DNA from: Brachionus rotundiformis
Taxonomy: Eukaryota; Rotifera; Eurotatoria; Ploima; Brachionidae
Assembly (NCBI GenBank): GCA_016802295.1
Contig: JAESIW010000107.1
Coordinates: 1 to 44,474, forward strand
Reading direction: 5' to 3'
Length of the DNA stretch: 44,474 nucleotides
The notes under the pieces are model-generated. The model did not search any database, was not told the origin of the DNA, and saw only the letters and a program-made list of their open reading frames with translations. Shown here piece by piece: positions 29,250 to 39,659 of the stretch. Made by a program: the position numbers and the translations under genes. Position 1 is the first letter of the stretch. Every line of letters begins with the position of its first letter.

Positions 29250-31556
29250 ATGAAACGCTCACTAGTTGTAATATCCAACCGTTTGCCATTTGTGGTAACC
29301 AAAAATGAAAATGGTGAGCCTGTAAGAAAGAATTCAGCAGGAGGTTTGGTGACTGCTCTAGCACCTTTGGTCATCAAGAACAAAGGCTACTGGGTCGGAT
29401 GGGCTGGCAACGACTTGACCGAAGATATGGAAATACCAGAAAGCGATGACCCGACAGCGATTGCTCATGGAATCAAAGCATCGCAGATAGAGCCCATTTA
29501 CTTCACACCGGAAATATTCCAGTCATATTATAATGGATTTTGTAATGCTACTTTATGGCCATTGATGCACTCATTGCCCACTCTGGCTGCTTTTAAAAGC
29601 GATCAATGGAACTCATATTTTCAAGTGAATGAAATGTTTGCCGATGCGGCTTTCCAAGCTGTCAAAAAATTCGATAATTATGATGACAAGAACAATTTAG
29701 TGTGGATACATGATTACCAATTGATGGTAACGCCAATGATGCTCAGAAATCTTCTTGACGAGGCCAATATCAGCTGCAAGTTGGCTTTTTTCTTGCACAT
29801 ACCTTTTCCAGCATGGGACATATTCCGTCTCAATCCTTGGGCAAATGAAATTTTACTTGGTCTTCTTGGTTGTGATCTGATCGCCTTTCACACAAACACC
29901 TATGCAAGCAATTTTATTGAATGCTGTCTGAACATTCTTGGTGCCAGAGTGGACAGAAAAGAGATGATTGTCGAGTATGGTAACAAGACAATTGTGATTC
30001 GTGCACTTCCAATTGGTATTCCATATGATTGGTTTGAGAGAAATGCTCGTGTTTCGCCAAAACCATTCAATTTCAAAGAAAAGGTTATATTTGGAGTGGA
30101 CAGACTTGACTACACAAAAGGAATCATCCAACGTGTTCGTGGTTATGAACGCTTTTTGGAAAAGTACCCCGAATGCAGGGAAAAAGTAGTATTTTTCCAA
30201 GTAGCTGTGCCATCTAGGACAGATGTCGAAGACTACAGAAATTTAAAAGATGAGCTCGAAAGAGAAATTGGCAGAGTGAGTGGCCGATTTGCCACAGCTG
30301 AATGGACACCAATCAAGTACATTTACAACAATATATCTCAATATGAGCTGTCTGGTTATTATCGTGACGCTAGAATAGCTCTAATAACACCTGTCAGAGA
30401 TGGTATGAATCTAGTTGCCAAAGAGTATGTTGCTTGTCAAATAGATGATCCAGGTGTTTTGATAATCTCGCCGTTCACTGGTGCTGGTGAGACAATGAAC
30501 GAAGCTTTACTGGTCAACCCGTTGGAACATGATTTGGTTGCTGATTCGATCAAGACAGCCTATGACATGAAATACTACGAAAGAAAGCTTAGGATGAACG
30601 CTTTGCAGACCAGAGAAAGATTGTTCAATTTGGACACATGGTTGGAGTCTTTTTTCGAGGCCATAGACATGATAGATAGTGTTAAAAAGATGCAGTCCCT
30701 AAATGTGTCTGATTATGAGTCGTGGCTTGGACCGATCATAAAAGGCTACAATTTGGCAATTATTCTTGACTATGATGGAACTCTAGTTCCCATTCAACCA
30801 CATCCGGATTTGGCTGTTTTGCCAGATGATGTAAAGAGTTTACTTGAAACATTAATGGAATGTAAGCATATAGATGTTACCATTTTATCTGGCAGATCGA
30901 TGGCAAATTTGAAAAAATTGATTAATTTAAAAAATATAAATTTATCAGGCAGTCATGGCATGGAGCTGTGTTTGGCAAATGGTCTCGAGGAAGAGTGTGA
31001 ACAGGCTGCTATTTTTAGAGCCAAAATTCCAGATCTAGTCAGTGAACTTAGGGAAAATGTGTGCGAGCATGGCGGATGGGTGGAAGAGAAAAGATACCAT
31101 GTAACATTCCATTGGCGAGATACTCATCCATCTTACAAGCAAGCCATGGCTCAAAAAGCCATCGATATAGTTCAAAAATATGGCTTTCAAGCAACTAAAG
31201 CGCACTGTGCAGTAGAGGCACGACCACCGATTGGATGGGACAAGGGCAGAGGGGTTTACAATATTCTGGAAAAGCTGTACGGTGTCACATGGGCTGATAA
31301 CTACAAAGCTGTGTTTATTGGCGATGATGAGACCGACGAGGACGCGATGCGCGCTCTGTCCGGTCTCGGCATCACTTTCAGGGTTGGAAAACCAAACATC
31401 AAGACAGCAGCTTCTCACAGACTTCCAAATCCGGACGCTGTTAAAGTGTTCTTAAAATGGGCTATTGGCTATCTTGAAAGAATTAAGTCATCTGTACAAA
31501 CTCCAATTGCTGAACGAAGACTGCATGGAATTAGAAGAAAAAATAGCTTTGCCTAA
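29250..31556 (+). CDS. TPS: Trehalose-6-phosphate synthase/phosphatase, copy B
   Basis: A 768-aa intronless paralogue of copy A with the same two-domain plan and no indel until the C-terminus, so residue numbers agree: R11, HDYQL 154-158, R285/K290, D384, DYDGT 507-511, S547, K665, GDDETDED 691-698. All catalytic residues are kept and both activities are expected. It differs from copy A mainly at 17-150 (for example TKNENGEPVRKN, DLTEDMEIPE), around 515-535 and around 597-650. The block 254-515 is identical in protein and nearly identical in DNA, which points to recent gene conversion. A poly(A) signal follows at 31684. The two 5' regions are unrelated by eye, so the copies may be expressed differently. 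Confidence 0.95.
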   Translation: MKRSLVVISNRLPFVVTKNENGEPVRKNSAGGLVTALAPLVIKNKGYWVGWAGNDLTEDMEIPESDDPTAIAHGIKASQIEPIYFTPEIFQSYYNGFCNATLWPLMHSLPTLAAFKSDQWNSYFQVNEMFADAAFQAVKKFDNYDDKNNLVWIHDYQLMVTPMMLRNLLDEANISCKLAFFLHIPFPAWDIFRLNPWANEILLGLLGCDLIAFHTNTYASNFIECCLNILGARVDRKEMIVEYGNKTIVIRALPIGIPYDWFERNARVSPKPFNFKEKVIFGVDRLDYTKGIIQRVRGYERFLEKYPECREKVVFFQVAVPSRTDVEDYRNLKDELEREIGRVSGRFATAEWTPIKYIYNNISQYELSGYYRDARIALITPVRDGMNLVAKEYVACQIDDPGVLIISPFTGAGETMNEALLVNPLEHDLVADSIKTAYDMKYYERKLRMNALQTRERLFNLDTWLESFFEAIDMIDSVKKMQSLNVSDYESWLGPIIKGYNLAIILDYDGTLVPIQPHPDLAVLPDDVKSLLETLMECKHIDVTILSGRSMANLKKLINLKNINLSGSHGMELCLANGLEEECEQAAIFRAKIPDLVSELRENVCEHGGWVEEKRYHVTFHWRDTHPSYKQAMAQKAIDIVQKYGFQATKAHCAVEARPPIGWDKGRGVYNILEKLYGVTWADNYKAVFIGDDETDEDAMRALSGLGITFRVGKPNIKTAASHRLPNPDAVKVFLKWAIGYLERIKSSVQTPIAERRLHGIRRKNSFA

Positions 31557-31683
31557 TCTCTTATGCTCAATATAAATTTATCATTTTGAAGCTAATTTAA
31601 ATAGTCATTTTTTGCTTTATGACATTAAATTTTTTTGGAAATTCACTTTTTTAGTAGGAGAAGAGTCAATTTTTTATTATTAA

Positions 31684-31689
31684 AATAAA
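31684..31689 (+). terminator. Poly(A) signal of TPS/TPP copy B
   Basis: AATAAA, 128 bases after the stop codon. Confidence 0.45.
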
Positions 31690-33006
31690 CAGATTATTTT
31701 ATTGAATTTTAATAAAATTAGAAGAATAGATAACTTTTTTGAATTATTAATTTATTTCCTGACAAACTCATTAGTCTTATCCAAAAACCTTTTTTGAATT
31801 CTGTTAAATAATGGATGTAAAATAATTTACAGTAGTACAATAGTAACTGGCTATTTAAAAATTGATATTAAAATAATTAATTTTTTAGAATTTGGTCAAC
31901 TTTTAAATAATTTTTAAAAATTTGGTAATTGTAAAATAATATAGATTATGCACACTTATCAATAGTTAGTACTTTTTTTATTTTCAATAAATTTTTGTGG
32001 TAAAGCTTTCTATCTGCCAGCAAAAAAGTATCCTTATTTCAATAAATTGCAATAGACAATTTATTTTACTTTTTAAAATCCAATAGACATATACATCTCC
32101 AATGGTAGCATGTTTGGGAATAATTTCCAAAGATAGAGTAAGTTTTTTCCAGTTTTTTTTTAATAAAATGATAAAATAAAATTTTTATCTTAACATTTTA
32201 GATTCGTAGTTAAATATATAATCTTAATAGTATAATGCATTATGAGCAAGTCTGTCTGCTATTGGTAAAACGTCTGTAAGCCTCTAAAAGAGTGCATAAA
32301 TTATTAATTGTGTATAAAAAAGCCTTAATCAATGTATAAGTTTATTTTGAGAATAAAATATTTTATTGTATATAGGAAAATATTGCTAAAAAATTTAGTT
32401 GTTATGACAAAAATATAAATTAGACAAAAAATCCAGGTTGTTTAAAATATAAACCAACCGAGAGTAAAAATTAGCCAATTCGCCAAGCTTTAAGCGCATG
32501 AGTTTGCTTACCAAACACTTAACAAATTTGGCATCAACTAGCCGAATTTTAACACTAAGGTAAAAAAAAATTTTAATTTAAAACAAATTATCTCCTTAAT
32601 GTTCATTTAATTCAATCTTGGCACTTTTTCACGTTTTTAAGCATCAAGTTAGAACTAAAATAAGTGCTCTATAGATATAATAACTCTATAGATATAAAGC
32701 AAGAGGGTGGGTTCGGTGTCAGGTGACTACCAAGACACGAAGAAACTTTAAGCGCAATTTAAGTCTACCAATGTATCTGTTGCTTAATTACGATCTAATC
32801 AATTGAGCATATTTGGTAAATAATTTTTGCTTAAAAATTGCTGTATGTTCAATTCTCAAGCTGAAGAAGCGCATTTTAAAAATTAAATAATTCGAATTAA
32901 AAAATAAAAAATAAAAATATATATTAAAAATTTGAATAAATTTATTTATTTAATGAGAAAAAGCCCCCCAAATTGGCAAATTATAATTCTAGTTACGTAA
33001 TATTTT
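31690..33006. other. Intergenic region between TPS/TPP copy B and trehalase
   Basis: AT-rich, no ORF of note. At 32,668-32,698 the word CTCTATAGATATAA occurs twice, 16 bases apart; the second is followed by AGC and gives a TATAAAG motif, a possible trehalase promoter 340 bp before the start codon. Confidence 0.35.
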
Positions 33007-33033
33007 ATGTTTGGTTTAATAAAAAAAATATAA
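33007..33033 (+). promoter_or_regulatory. Possible upstream ORF overlapping the trehalase start
   Basis: An ATG at 33007 encodes eight codons (MFGLIKKI). Its TAA shares the base A with the trehalase ATG (TAATG at 33031-33035). If present in the mRNA it could control initiation by termination-reinitiation. Confidence 0.3.
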
Positions 33034-34799
33034 TGAGCTTGAATTGGTTGTATATAATTATTTTTTTGAGTAGAATTTCAATAAATGAAAATGTAAGCTT
33101 ATCTCATACAATGGGTCCCGAAGTAATGAAGCTCAAGATGCAACAACAAGACATTAACAATAACAGCAATATTACCAATGGTAGTGAGGCGCTGACAGCA
33201 GCGGCCGACTTTTACTCAAATGAAAAGTACCTGCGGGCACTTAAGAGGCTGCAGCCGAATTCGGACTCCAAGTCCATAGTGGACAGAGCGACCAAGAAGC
33301 CCGTGGAGCAAGTTTTGGAAGCGCTGGACCGCTTGGACGAGTTCAACTTGGAAGATGTGCAAAAATTTGCTGACACTTTTCTACATGAGCCTGGGGTGGA
33401 GATCAAGCGGGCCAATCTAACAGACTGGAGTGATCAGCCCGGCATACTAAAAAGACTGAACAACACCGAGCTTAGGCAGTTTTTTCTGGCTCTTAACAAA
33501 CAATGGCTTGACTTGTACAAAATGTTCGACTTGGAAATGCTCGAGCCAGGCTCGGTGTCCAGTCATTTGCCCATGATACATCCGTTCATAGTGCCTGGTG
33601 GCCGCTTTCTTGAAATCTACTACTGGGACACTTATTGGACAGTCGAGGGCCTTCTGGTCAGCGGCATGTTCAAAACAGTGCGCCAAATGATTGAAAACTT
33701 TATTAATTTTATAAACATGTACGGATTTATTCCGAATGGCTCTCGGGTCTACTATCTTAACCGGAGCCAGCCACCCTATTTTGCCCAAATAGTTCTTAAG
33801 TACTATGAATCGTGCCTCAACTCGGACGAGTTGACCATGCACGATAAAAGCCTCATTAAGGAGTTTGTCCTCAATGAGGCGCTTGAATCGGTGAAAAAAG
33901 AATATGATTTTTGGATGAAGGAAAAATTGGTTGAAATTAATTTCCAAAATAGGACCTATAAGCTGAACATATTCAAGGCAAATACCAACAAGCCGCGACC
34001 AGAGTCCTACTTTGAGGACATAATCACGGCCGACTTTCTAACAGATGAAGAACAAAAAAGCAAATTGTACCAGCATATAGCATCAGGTGCCGAGTCTGGT
34101 CACGACTTTACCAGCAGATGGTTCCAAGATCCAATGAAAATAAGCACAATAGAAGCGTCTGATATCATACCAGTAGATCTAAATGCAATTTTGTACAAAA
34201 CTGAACTTATTATTGCCAAATTGAGTCAATTGAAAGGAGATATGAACACTGCTGAGCAGTTTAGGAACTTTTCCATGGAAAGAATGAACACAATAAACAC
34301 AGTGCTGTGGTCACAGGAGAACAAAATGTGGGTTGACTTGAACATAAATAGATTGACGGCTCAGTCCGACCACTTCTATTTGTCCAATCTGTCACCGCTA
34401 TGGTTTGGATTGAAGCCGCCAAACAATGTGTCCGAAGCAGAGATGATCGATATGCATATCAGAAACTCCATAGACAACTACAACGGTGTGCCGTATTCTT
34501 ACATCTACTCCAAAGAGCAGTGGGACTTTCCAAACGCGTGGGCGCCGTACCAGCTGAGTGTGGTCGAGATGATTTACAAGCATGATGAAGAGTTGGCTTT
34601 GAGAATGGCAAGGAAATTTTTTAACTCGGTGTTTACTGGATGGAAGCTGAACGAGGCTTTTTATGAAAAGTACAACTCGCTGTGTCCTGGACAGCGTGGT
34701 GCTGGTGGCGAGTACGAAGTACAATCAGGCTTCGGATGGACTAATGGTGTTGTTTTAAGGTTAATTGAAATTTTTAAAGATAAACTTATAGACAATTGA
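33033..34799 (+). CDS. TREH: Trehalase (GH37), secreted
   Basis: A 588-aa alpha,alpha-trehalase that splits trehalose into two glucoses. The ATG at 33033 is chosen because it begins a good signal peptide (SLNWLYIIIFLSRIS); the frame is open a further 20 codons upstream but has no ATG there. Both family signatures are present: PGGRFLEIYYWDTY near residue 190 and QWDFPNAWAPYQ near 500. The general acid is D358 in ESGHDFTSRW, and the conserved Glu E560 lies in GGEYEVQSGFGWTNG. There is no C-terminal hydrophobic segment, so unlike the vertebrate enzyme a GPI anchor is not predicted. It should act outside the cell or in the endomembrane lumen. It follows the two TPS/TPP genes on the same strand, so synthesis and breakdown genes are neighbours. 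Confidence 0.93.
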   Translation: MSLNWLYIIIFLSRISINENVSLSHTMGPEVMKLKMQQQDINNNSNITNGSEALTAAADFYSNEKYLRALKRLQPNSDSKSIVDRATKKPVEQVLEALDRLDEFNLEDVQKFADTFLHEPGVEIKRANLTDWSDQPGILKRLNNTELRQFFLALNKQWLDLYKMFDLEMLEPGSVSSHLPMIHPFIVPGGRFLEIYYWDTYWTVEGLLVSGMFKTVRQMIENFINFINMYGFIPNGSRVYYLNRSQPPYFAQIVLKYYESCLNSDELTMHDKSLIKEFVLNEALESVKKEYDFWMKEKLVEINFQNRTYKLNIFKANTNKPRPESYFEDIITADFLTDEEQKSKLYQHIASGAESGHDFTSRWFQDPMKISTIEASDIIPVDLNAILYKTELIIAKLSQLKGDMNTAEQFRNFSMERMNTINTVLWSQENKMWVDLNINRLTAQSDHFYLSNLSPLWFGLKPPNNVSEAEMIDMHIRNSIDNYNGVPYSYIYSKEQWDFPNAWAPYQLSVVEMIYKHDEELALRMARKFFNSVFTGWKLNEAFYEKYNSLCPGQRGAGGEYEVQSGFGWTNGVVLRLIEIFKDKLIDN

Positions 34800-34935
34800 T
34801 TAATTTTAAGAAATGTTTATTAATTTTTACTCGCTCGATATATCAAATTATTCGGTTAAATTTTTTTCTTTTCTTGTATTTAAAATTTTTAAATTTATTC
34901 ACAGTTTTTTTATTCTAGGAAATTTTTCATCTATA

Positions 34936-34941
34936 AATAAA
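34936..34941 (+). terminator. Poly(A) signal of trehalase
   Basis: AATAAA, 137 bases after the stop codon. Confidence 0.45.
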
Positions 34942-35482
34942 AAAATATATATGTAATTATTTTTATTAAAACAAAAAAGGATGTATATTCCACATCAAAT
35001 CATGAGATTCAATCAGTTTTTTTTGGTACATGGTTCAAACTTGAGAAATAAAATTAAAAAATATTTTTGTCCTATTCAATTTCATTAAATATATGATAAT
35101 TTATAAAAAAAATTAGTTTAATTCTTTAATTAATAATAATTTGTAGTTATAAGTAAAATTCAATTAAATATAATAATTTAAAAAAGTATGCACCACAATT
35201 TTAACAAATAAAGAAAATTTTTATTTTCTGATGTATGTTTAATCTAAATTTAAAATTTATTTTTAATTACCAACTATTTTGCTTTTCATTTAATGTTATA
35301 TTCAATAATTAATTTAATTGTTTAATTAAAAATGCTTCAAAAATCTTAAAAAATTTTATCATACTGAAAGATAAGATAAATGAATAAAGACTAGATTGAA
35401 GAGATTCGATCAAAATTATGCCCATTAAATTTTAATGATTAGTACTATTAACTTTGACTAATTTATTAACTTACTATTCAAC
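34942..35482. other. Very AT-rich intergenic stretch
   Basis: No gene or defined repeat seen. Confidence 0.4.
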
Positions 35483-35491
35483 AATTAACTT

Positions 35492-35832
35492 GGGGTTGTG
35501 AAGTTGGTTTCAATTCGATCGATTCAATTCAGAAAAACTTGAATAACTTTTTTACCTTAAGAAATAATTTAGTTCTGTAAATTGCTCAATTATAAGCAAA
35601 TTTGCTTAATGCAATAAAATAATTCTGCGAATAAGTCTGCAAGTTTCTGCATTTTGCACACCATCAAAAAGTATTCTCAAAAAGTATGCAATTACTCTGC
35701 AGGGTTGGTGCAGAAATATATCTTCGAATAAAGCAAAGTCGCTTAAAGATCAAGCATTTTACAGAACTAAATTATTTCTTAAGGTAAAAAGTTATTCAAG
35801 TTTTTCTGAACTGAAAGGAACTTCACAACCCC
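35492..35832 (+). mobile_element. Foldback MITE, copy 1, with 9-bp target duplication
   Basis: A 341-bp element starts GGGGTTGTGAAGTT and ends AACTTCACAACCCC. The inverted ends match for about 75 bp, and more weakly to about 110 bp, so the element can fold into a long hairpin. It is flanked by AATTAACTT (35483-35491) and AGTTAACTT (35833-35841), a 9-bp duplication with one mismatch. It has no coding capacity. Compared with copy 2 it has a 16-bp extra segment (TCGATCGATTCAATT region) near its left end. Confidence 0.85.
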
Positions 35833-35841
35833 AGTTAACTT

Positions 35842-36435
35842 TAATATAAACAAAATTTTTAATTTTAGCTTAAGTTTGTTTTATAAACGTGAACTAAACT
35901 CAACATCTGGGCTAGTATGGTTTATATAATATATAATATTAATTTCAAAATTCACATTTTTACAGATGTTAAACTTGAATTTATCTTTTATTAATTAATA
36001 AAATATAAGAATAACTATTTTAGCTTTATTTTAATAGCCTATTGAAATATTGAATTTTAATAATAAAACTTGAAATCATTATTTATTTGATTCTTTTAAT
36101 TATTGTAATTCTTTATTTTTTTAAAAAATAATTAAATTTGTATTTTCAAAGCTTATATACTTAAATATTTAAAATTTAAAGATTTTTTTCAAAATCAAAA
36201 ATGTTAATAGCTTCATGAACTAATTACTGTTGATTTCTATCTTGATCATGACCAAAATAGAAAATTAATAAATGAGCAAAAAAACTATGAAGAGTTTATG
36301 TTACCGGGTGTAATGGAATTACGATTTGTTTTGGGTACTTAGATTGGTTTTAAGACTCATATTGTCTTCTAACAATAACTTCCTTAATTTCTAATTTATT
36401 TATTAATTATATAAAACATTTTTGACCAAATTGAC
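35842..36435. other. Spacer between the two MITE copies
   Basis: AT-rich, no gene. About 600 bp separate the inverted MITE copies. Confidence 0.4.
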
Positions 36436-36444
36436 AATATCTAA

Positions 36445-36769
36445 GGGGTTGTGAAGTTCCTTTCAGTTCAGAAAAACTTGAATAACTTTTTACCAAGAAA
36501 TAATTTAGTTCTGTAAAATGCTTGATCTTTAAGCGACTTTGCTTTATTCGAAGATATATTTCTGCACCAACCCTGCAGAGTAATTGCATACTTTTTGAGA
36601 ATACTTTTTGATGGTGTGCAAAATGCAGAAACTTGCAGACTTATTCGCAGAATTATTTTATTGCATTAAGCAAATTTGCTTATAATTGAGCAATTTACAG
36701 AACTAAATTATTTCTTAAGGTAAAAAAGTTATTCAAGTTTTTCTGAACTGATAGGAACTTCACAGCCCC
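36445..36769 (-). mobile_element. Foldback MITE, copy 2, inverted relative to copy 1
   Basis: A 325-bp copy of the same family in the opposite direction, starting GGGGTTGTGAAGTTCC and ending GAACTTCACAGCCCC. It is flanked by AATATCTAA (36436-36444) and AATATTTAA (36770-36778), again 9 bp with one mismatch. The interior (TTCGAAGATATATTTCTGCA, TTTGATGGTGTGCAAAATGC) is the reverse complement of copy 1 with few changes. Confidence 0.85.
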
Positions 36770-36778
36770 AATATTTAA

Positions 36779-39520
36779 TAATTTGTATGAGTTGTCTCTG
36801 TTCTAAAGAAAAGGGGAAATAATGGAACAAGAAACTTTTGCCAGATTAGAAAATGGTTTGTCAACAATATACAGTTGCTTTTCTTGACTCATATTGACTT
36901 CACTAAGAATGCGTATTTGCTTTTGTCTAGAACTTTGGACTCAAAGCGAACACCATAATAATCTGTAACTCAAATCTAGACGTGCCTTCACTAGTGTTTA
37001 ATTTGTTGGGAATTTTCAGATTTACAGACAGGAACTTTATTATCTAATTATCAAAAGATTAAATAAACTAATACTTTCATTCATTTTTAGTTTATAATTA
37101 TTAAATAGTTTCAAAATTAAAAAATTAATCTAATAGTCTGACTATTTTTTTAATTCCTTATTCACTCCTTGTGGAGCATAGGCTCATGTCCAAACCACTG
37201 CAGCCAAGTCAGACCCCTATCCTTCACTAATAAAGGATAAAGTCCGACTCCTTTAGCACTAGAAGACCCAAAAAGTTTTTTGGTCAAATTTCGAACTGTT
37301 ATTTTAGAGAAATTTAATTTCATAAATTAATTAAAAGATAGTTTAAGTATTAATATTTAAAATTTATTTTATAAAAATCAGATATTATTTTCTTAAAATT
37401 CATATTGTTGTAATCCGCATTTATTTCAGGGATTTGAGAGATTAAATTAATTTATTTAGATTTTTTAAAATTTTTTTAAAATTTTTTATCAAAACTATCC
37501 ATCATGGGCCTGAAAGAGATGTTAACCACCATTCCAAACTGTCCAGGGTCCTCCCCAAACTATTATTTTAATAAAAAATAAAAAAAATTAATTAAGGGAA
37601 AAGTTTGTTGAGTTAACCGGAAAAAATTTAGTCTAGAATAGCTGCAGAAAAGCACATTCAGCGCCAAGTGCTAAAGAATTCAAAATATAAAGACTGTTTA
37701 ATTCCTGTCTCTAAAAATGTCTAAATAGCTTAAATTGTTCAATTTGTTACTAAAATAGCCTAAATTCGAGTGCATAGCCTGTGGTCAAACTGCACTACAA
37801 TTTAATTCATATCTTGATCTTACAAGCGATAAATTTATTGTTTATTTTTCTATTTTAGAATGACAAAACAATTGATACTTATTCAATTGTACCTGTTTGA
37901 GTAAAAAAAAAAGTTATTTCTAGCAGATAAGTTATCACCTTAAAAGAATCAACAAATTTTATCAATATTGTACAATCTAACTTAAATAATAATTCAATAA
38001 TCCTTATGAGATAGATTCGATCTAAACTATTATATAATTACTAGAATAATGATCTAAAAATTGATAAAACAAGGCCTAAGAACAAGCTAGTTTGTTTGAT
38101 GGCTACAAATAAATAATTAAATTGATTGCAGAATTTTATTTAATTTAAAAGTAATCAAATAAATTATTGTTTTATTTTAATTGAGAGTAGGAATATTGCG
38201 GATTTTTAATCCTTTAGCATTAGAGTAGCAATTAAAGTGGCTTAAGTGGTTTAAAATGATAATGACCAGAGTTGTGCGATTTTCAACAATCAGCAACTTA
38301 AGTCACAACACCAGCTAATGGTTTAAATAAAACAGAGATAGGAGAACAATTTTTGTTTAAAAACAGATAAACGGAATATTTGAAAATTATTCAAAATAAT
38401 TTGCCGGTAAAACAAAAGAGATAACTTTCATTTTTAGGCACTTGAGATTATTAGGAAAAATTTTGCACGAGCATTCGGACTCTTCAATCAAACCATTTGT
38501 TTACAGGCATGTTCTCAGCCATGCTGGCACTAACTTAGTTCCGGTAATAAGTTACTTTTCCTGCTACATGTCTTAATGGACTAGAGATCTGTGCATTCCA
38601 AGCCGGAATATTAATTATTCATCAACACAATAAATCACTACAATTTTGGCTCAGAGTGTTTGATGGCCAGCATTTGACACTTTCATGGATAGGGCTGCAT
38701 TTTACGACTTTTGTCGTAGCTGCTAAGTGCAGATAGCGTAACGTTTGATTAAAATTCAAATATTTAAAGTTCATAGACGAACTGTAATAAAATGCTAAAA
38801 TTAATAGAAAGGTAAACTTTTTCGGATAATAGAATTTAAACAGATAGTTAAATTAATTTATGGATACACAACAAAAAAAGGTGTTCTAAAAGAGTAAAAT
38901 TTCTTTGATATTGTTTTTTTTATATTTGCGCAAAATGAGAAGCAATTAGCTTTTTTTCATGTCATGGAGTATTAATTTAGGATAAGGGTGAACGGCAAAT
39001 CAATATGAGAAGTTAATTGTCATACGACTATATATGTGTGTCACAGACTTGTTCACAATTTTCCAAAATATCATCTAGTACATATGTGAAAATGTGCTCC
39101 CATTTTCCCACCAATTTATTCAGGATTAGATCAAAAGCGTCTAATGGAAAGCCTGTTCAAGTCGAGTTTGCTTCTGAAAGCTTAGGAAAGACTTGCATTT
39201 ACTTAAGACATCAGTTATTATCATTTTTTTAAATTAAATGATTTCCTTTAACAACTTAGAATGGATCATAGTCCTTTTTATAAAGCCTAATGATTGATTG
39301 ATTAAAATTTCTATTTTTATTATCATTCAAAAAGGTTAAGGAAAGATACCAAAGCCAGGGCTTTCTTACAGTCTAAAGCTTTTGAAATTTTTTAAAGTTT
39401 CAGTTATTATTTTTCGATTTTCCAATGCTAGATATTCAGAAGAGTGTTTGCGAAATTATTAAGTACAAAAGAGATTGTAAAAATGTATTTATTTAAAAAA
39501 TAAAATAATGTTCGGTCATC
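36779..39520. other. Long gene-free region upstream of the T-box gene
   Basis: No gene is recognised. 37,150-37,275 contains a possible coding relic on the minus strand. GC-richer patches at 38,430-38,760 include an ACGACTTTTGTCGT palindrome (38,706). A TTAAGTGG at 38242-38249 matches the NK-2/Tinman site consensus. Distal control elements of the T-box gene may be here, but nothing proves it. Confidence 0.35.
37150..37275 (-). repeat. Possible transposon-derived coding relic
   Basis: The minus strand reads FGSSSAKGVGLYPLLVKDRG followed by LTWLQWFGHEPMLHKE and a stop. It is a GC-richer island in AT-rich DNA with no neighbouring frame. It looks like the C-terminal end of a retroelement protein, but I cannot name the family. 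Confidence 0.3.
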
Positions 39521-39525
39521 AAAGT

Positions 39526-39650
39526 ATTTCTTCTATTAGAGACAAGAGAAATGCATATTTTATGATTCATGAATTTTCTTTTAAACAAGACAGGGATAAC
39601 TTCTGATTTAAATGAAATACAAGCAAGTTTCTTCTATTTGAGGCAATATG
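39526..39650 (+). repeat. Dispersed repeat flanking the T-box gene, copy 1
   Basis: Starts TCTTCTATTAGAGACAAGA and AAATGCAT, and contains GAAATACAAGCAAGTTTCTT followed by CTATTTGAGG. Both words recur in the copies at 43.1 and 43.8 kb. Confidence 0.5.
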
Positions 39651-39659
39651 TTTTTTGGC

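Noticed and set aside
32973..33032. 20 extra codons before the trehalase ATG
   Set aside because: They begin with TTG and contain no ATG in frame. The ATG at 33033 begins a good signal peptide.
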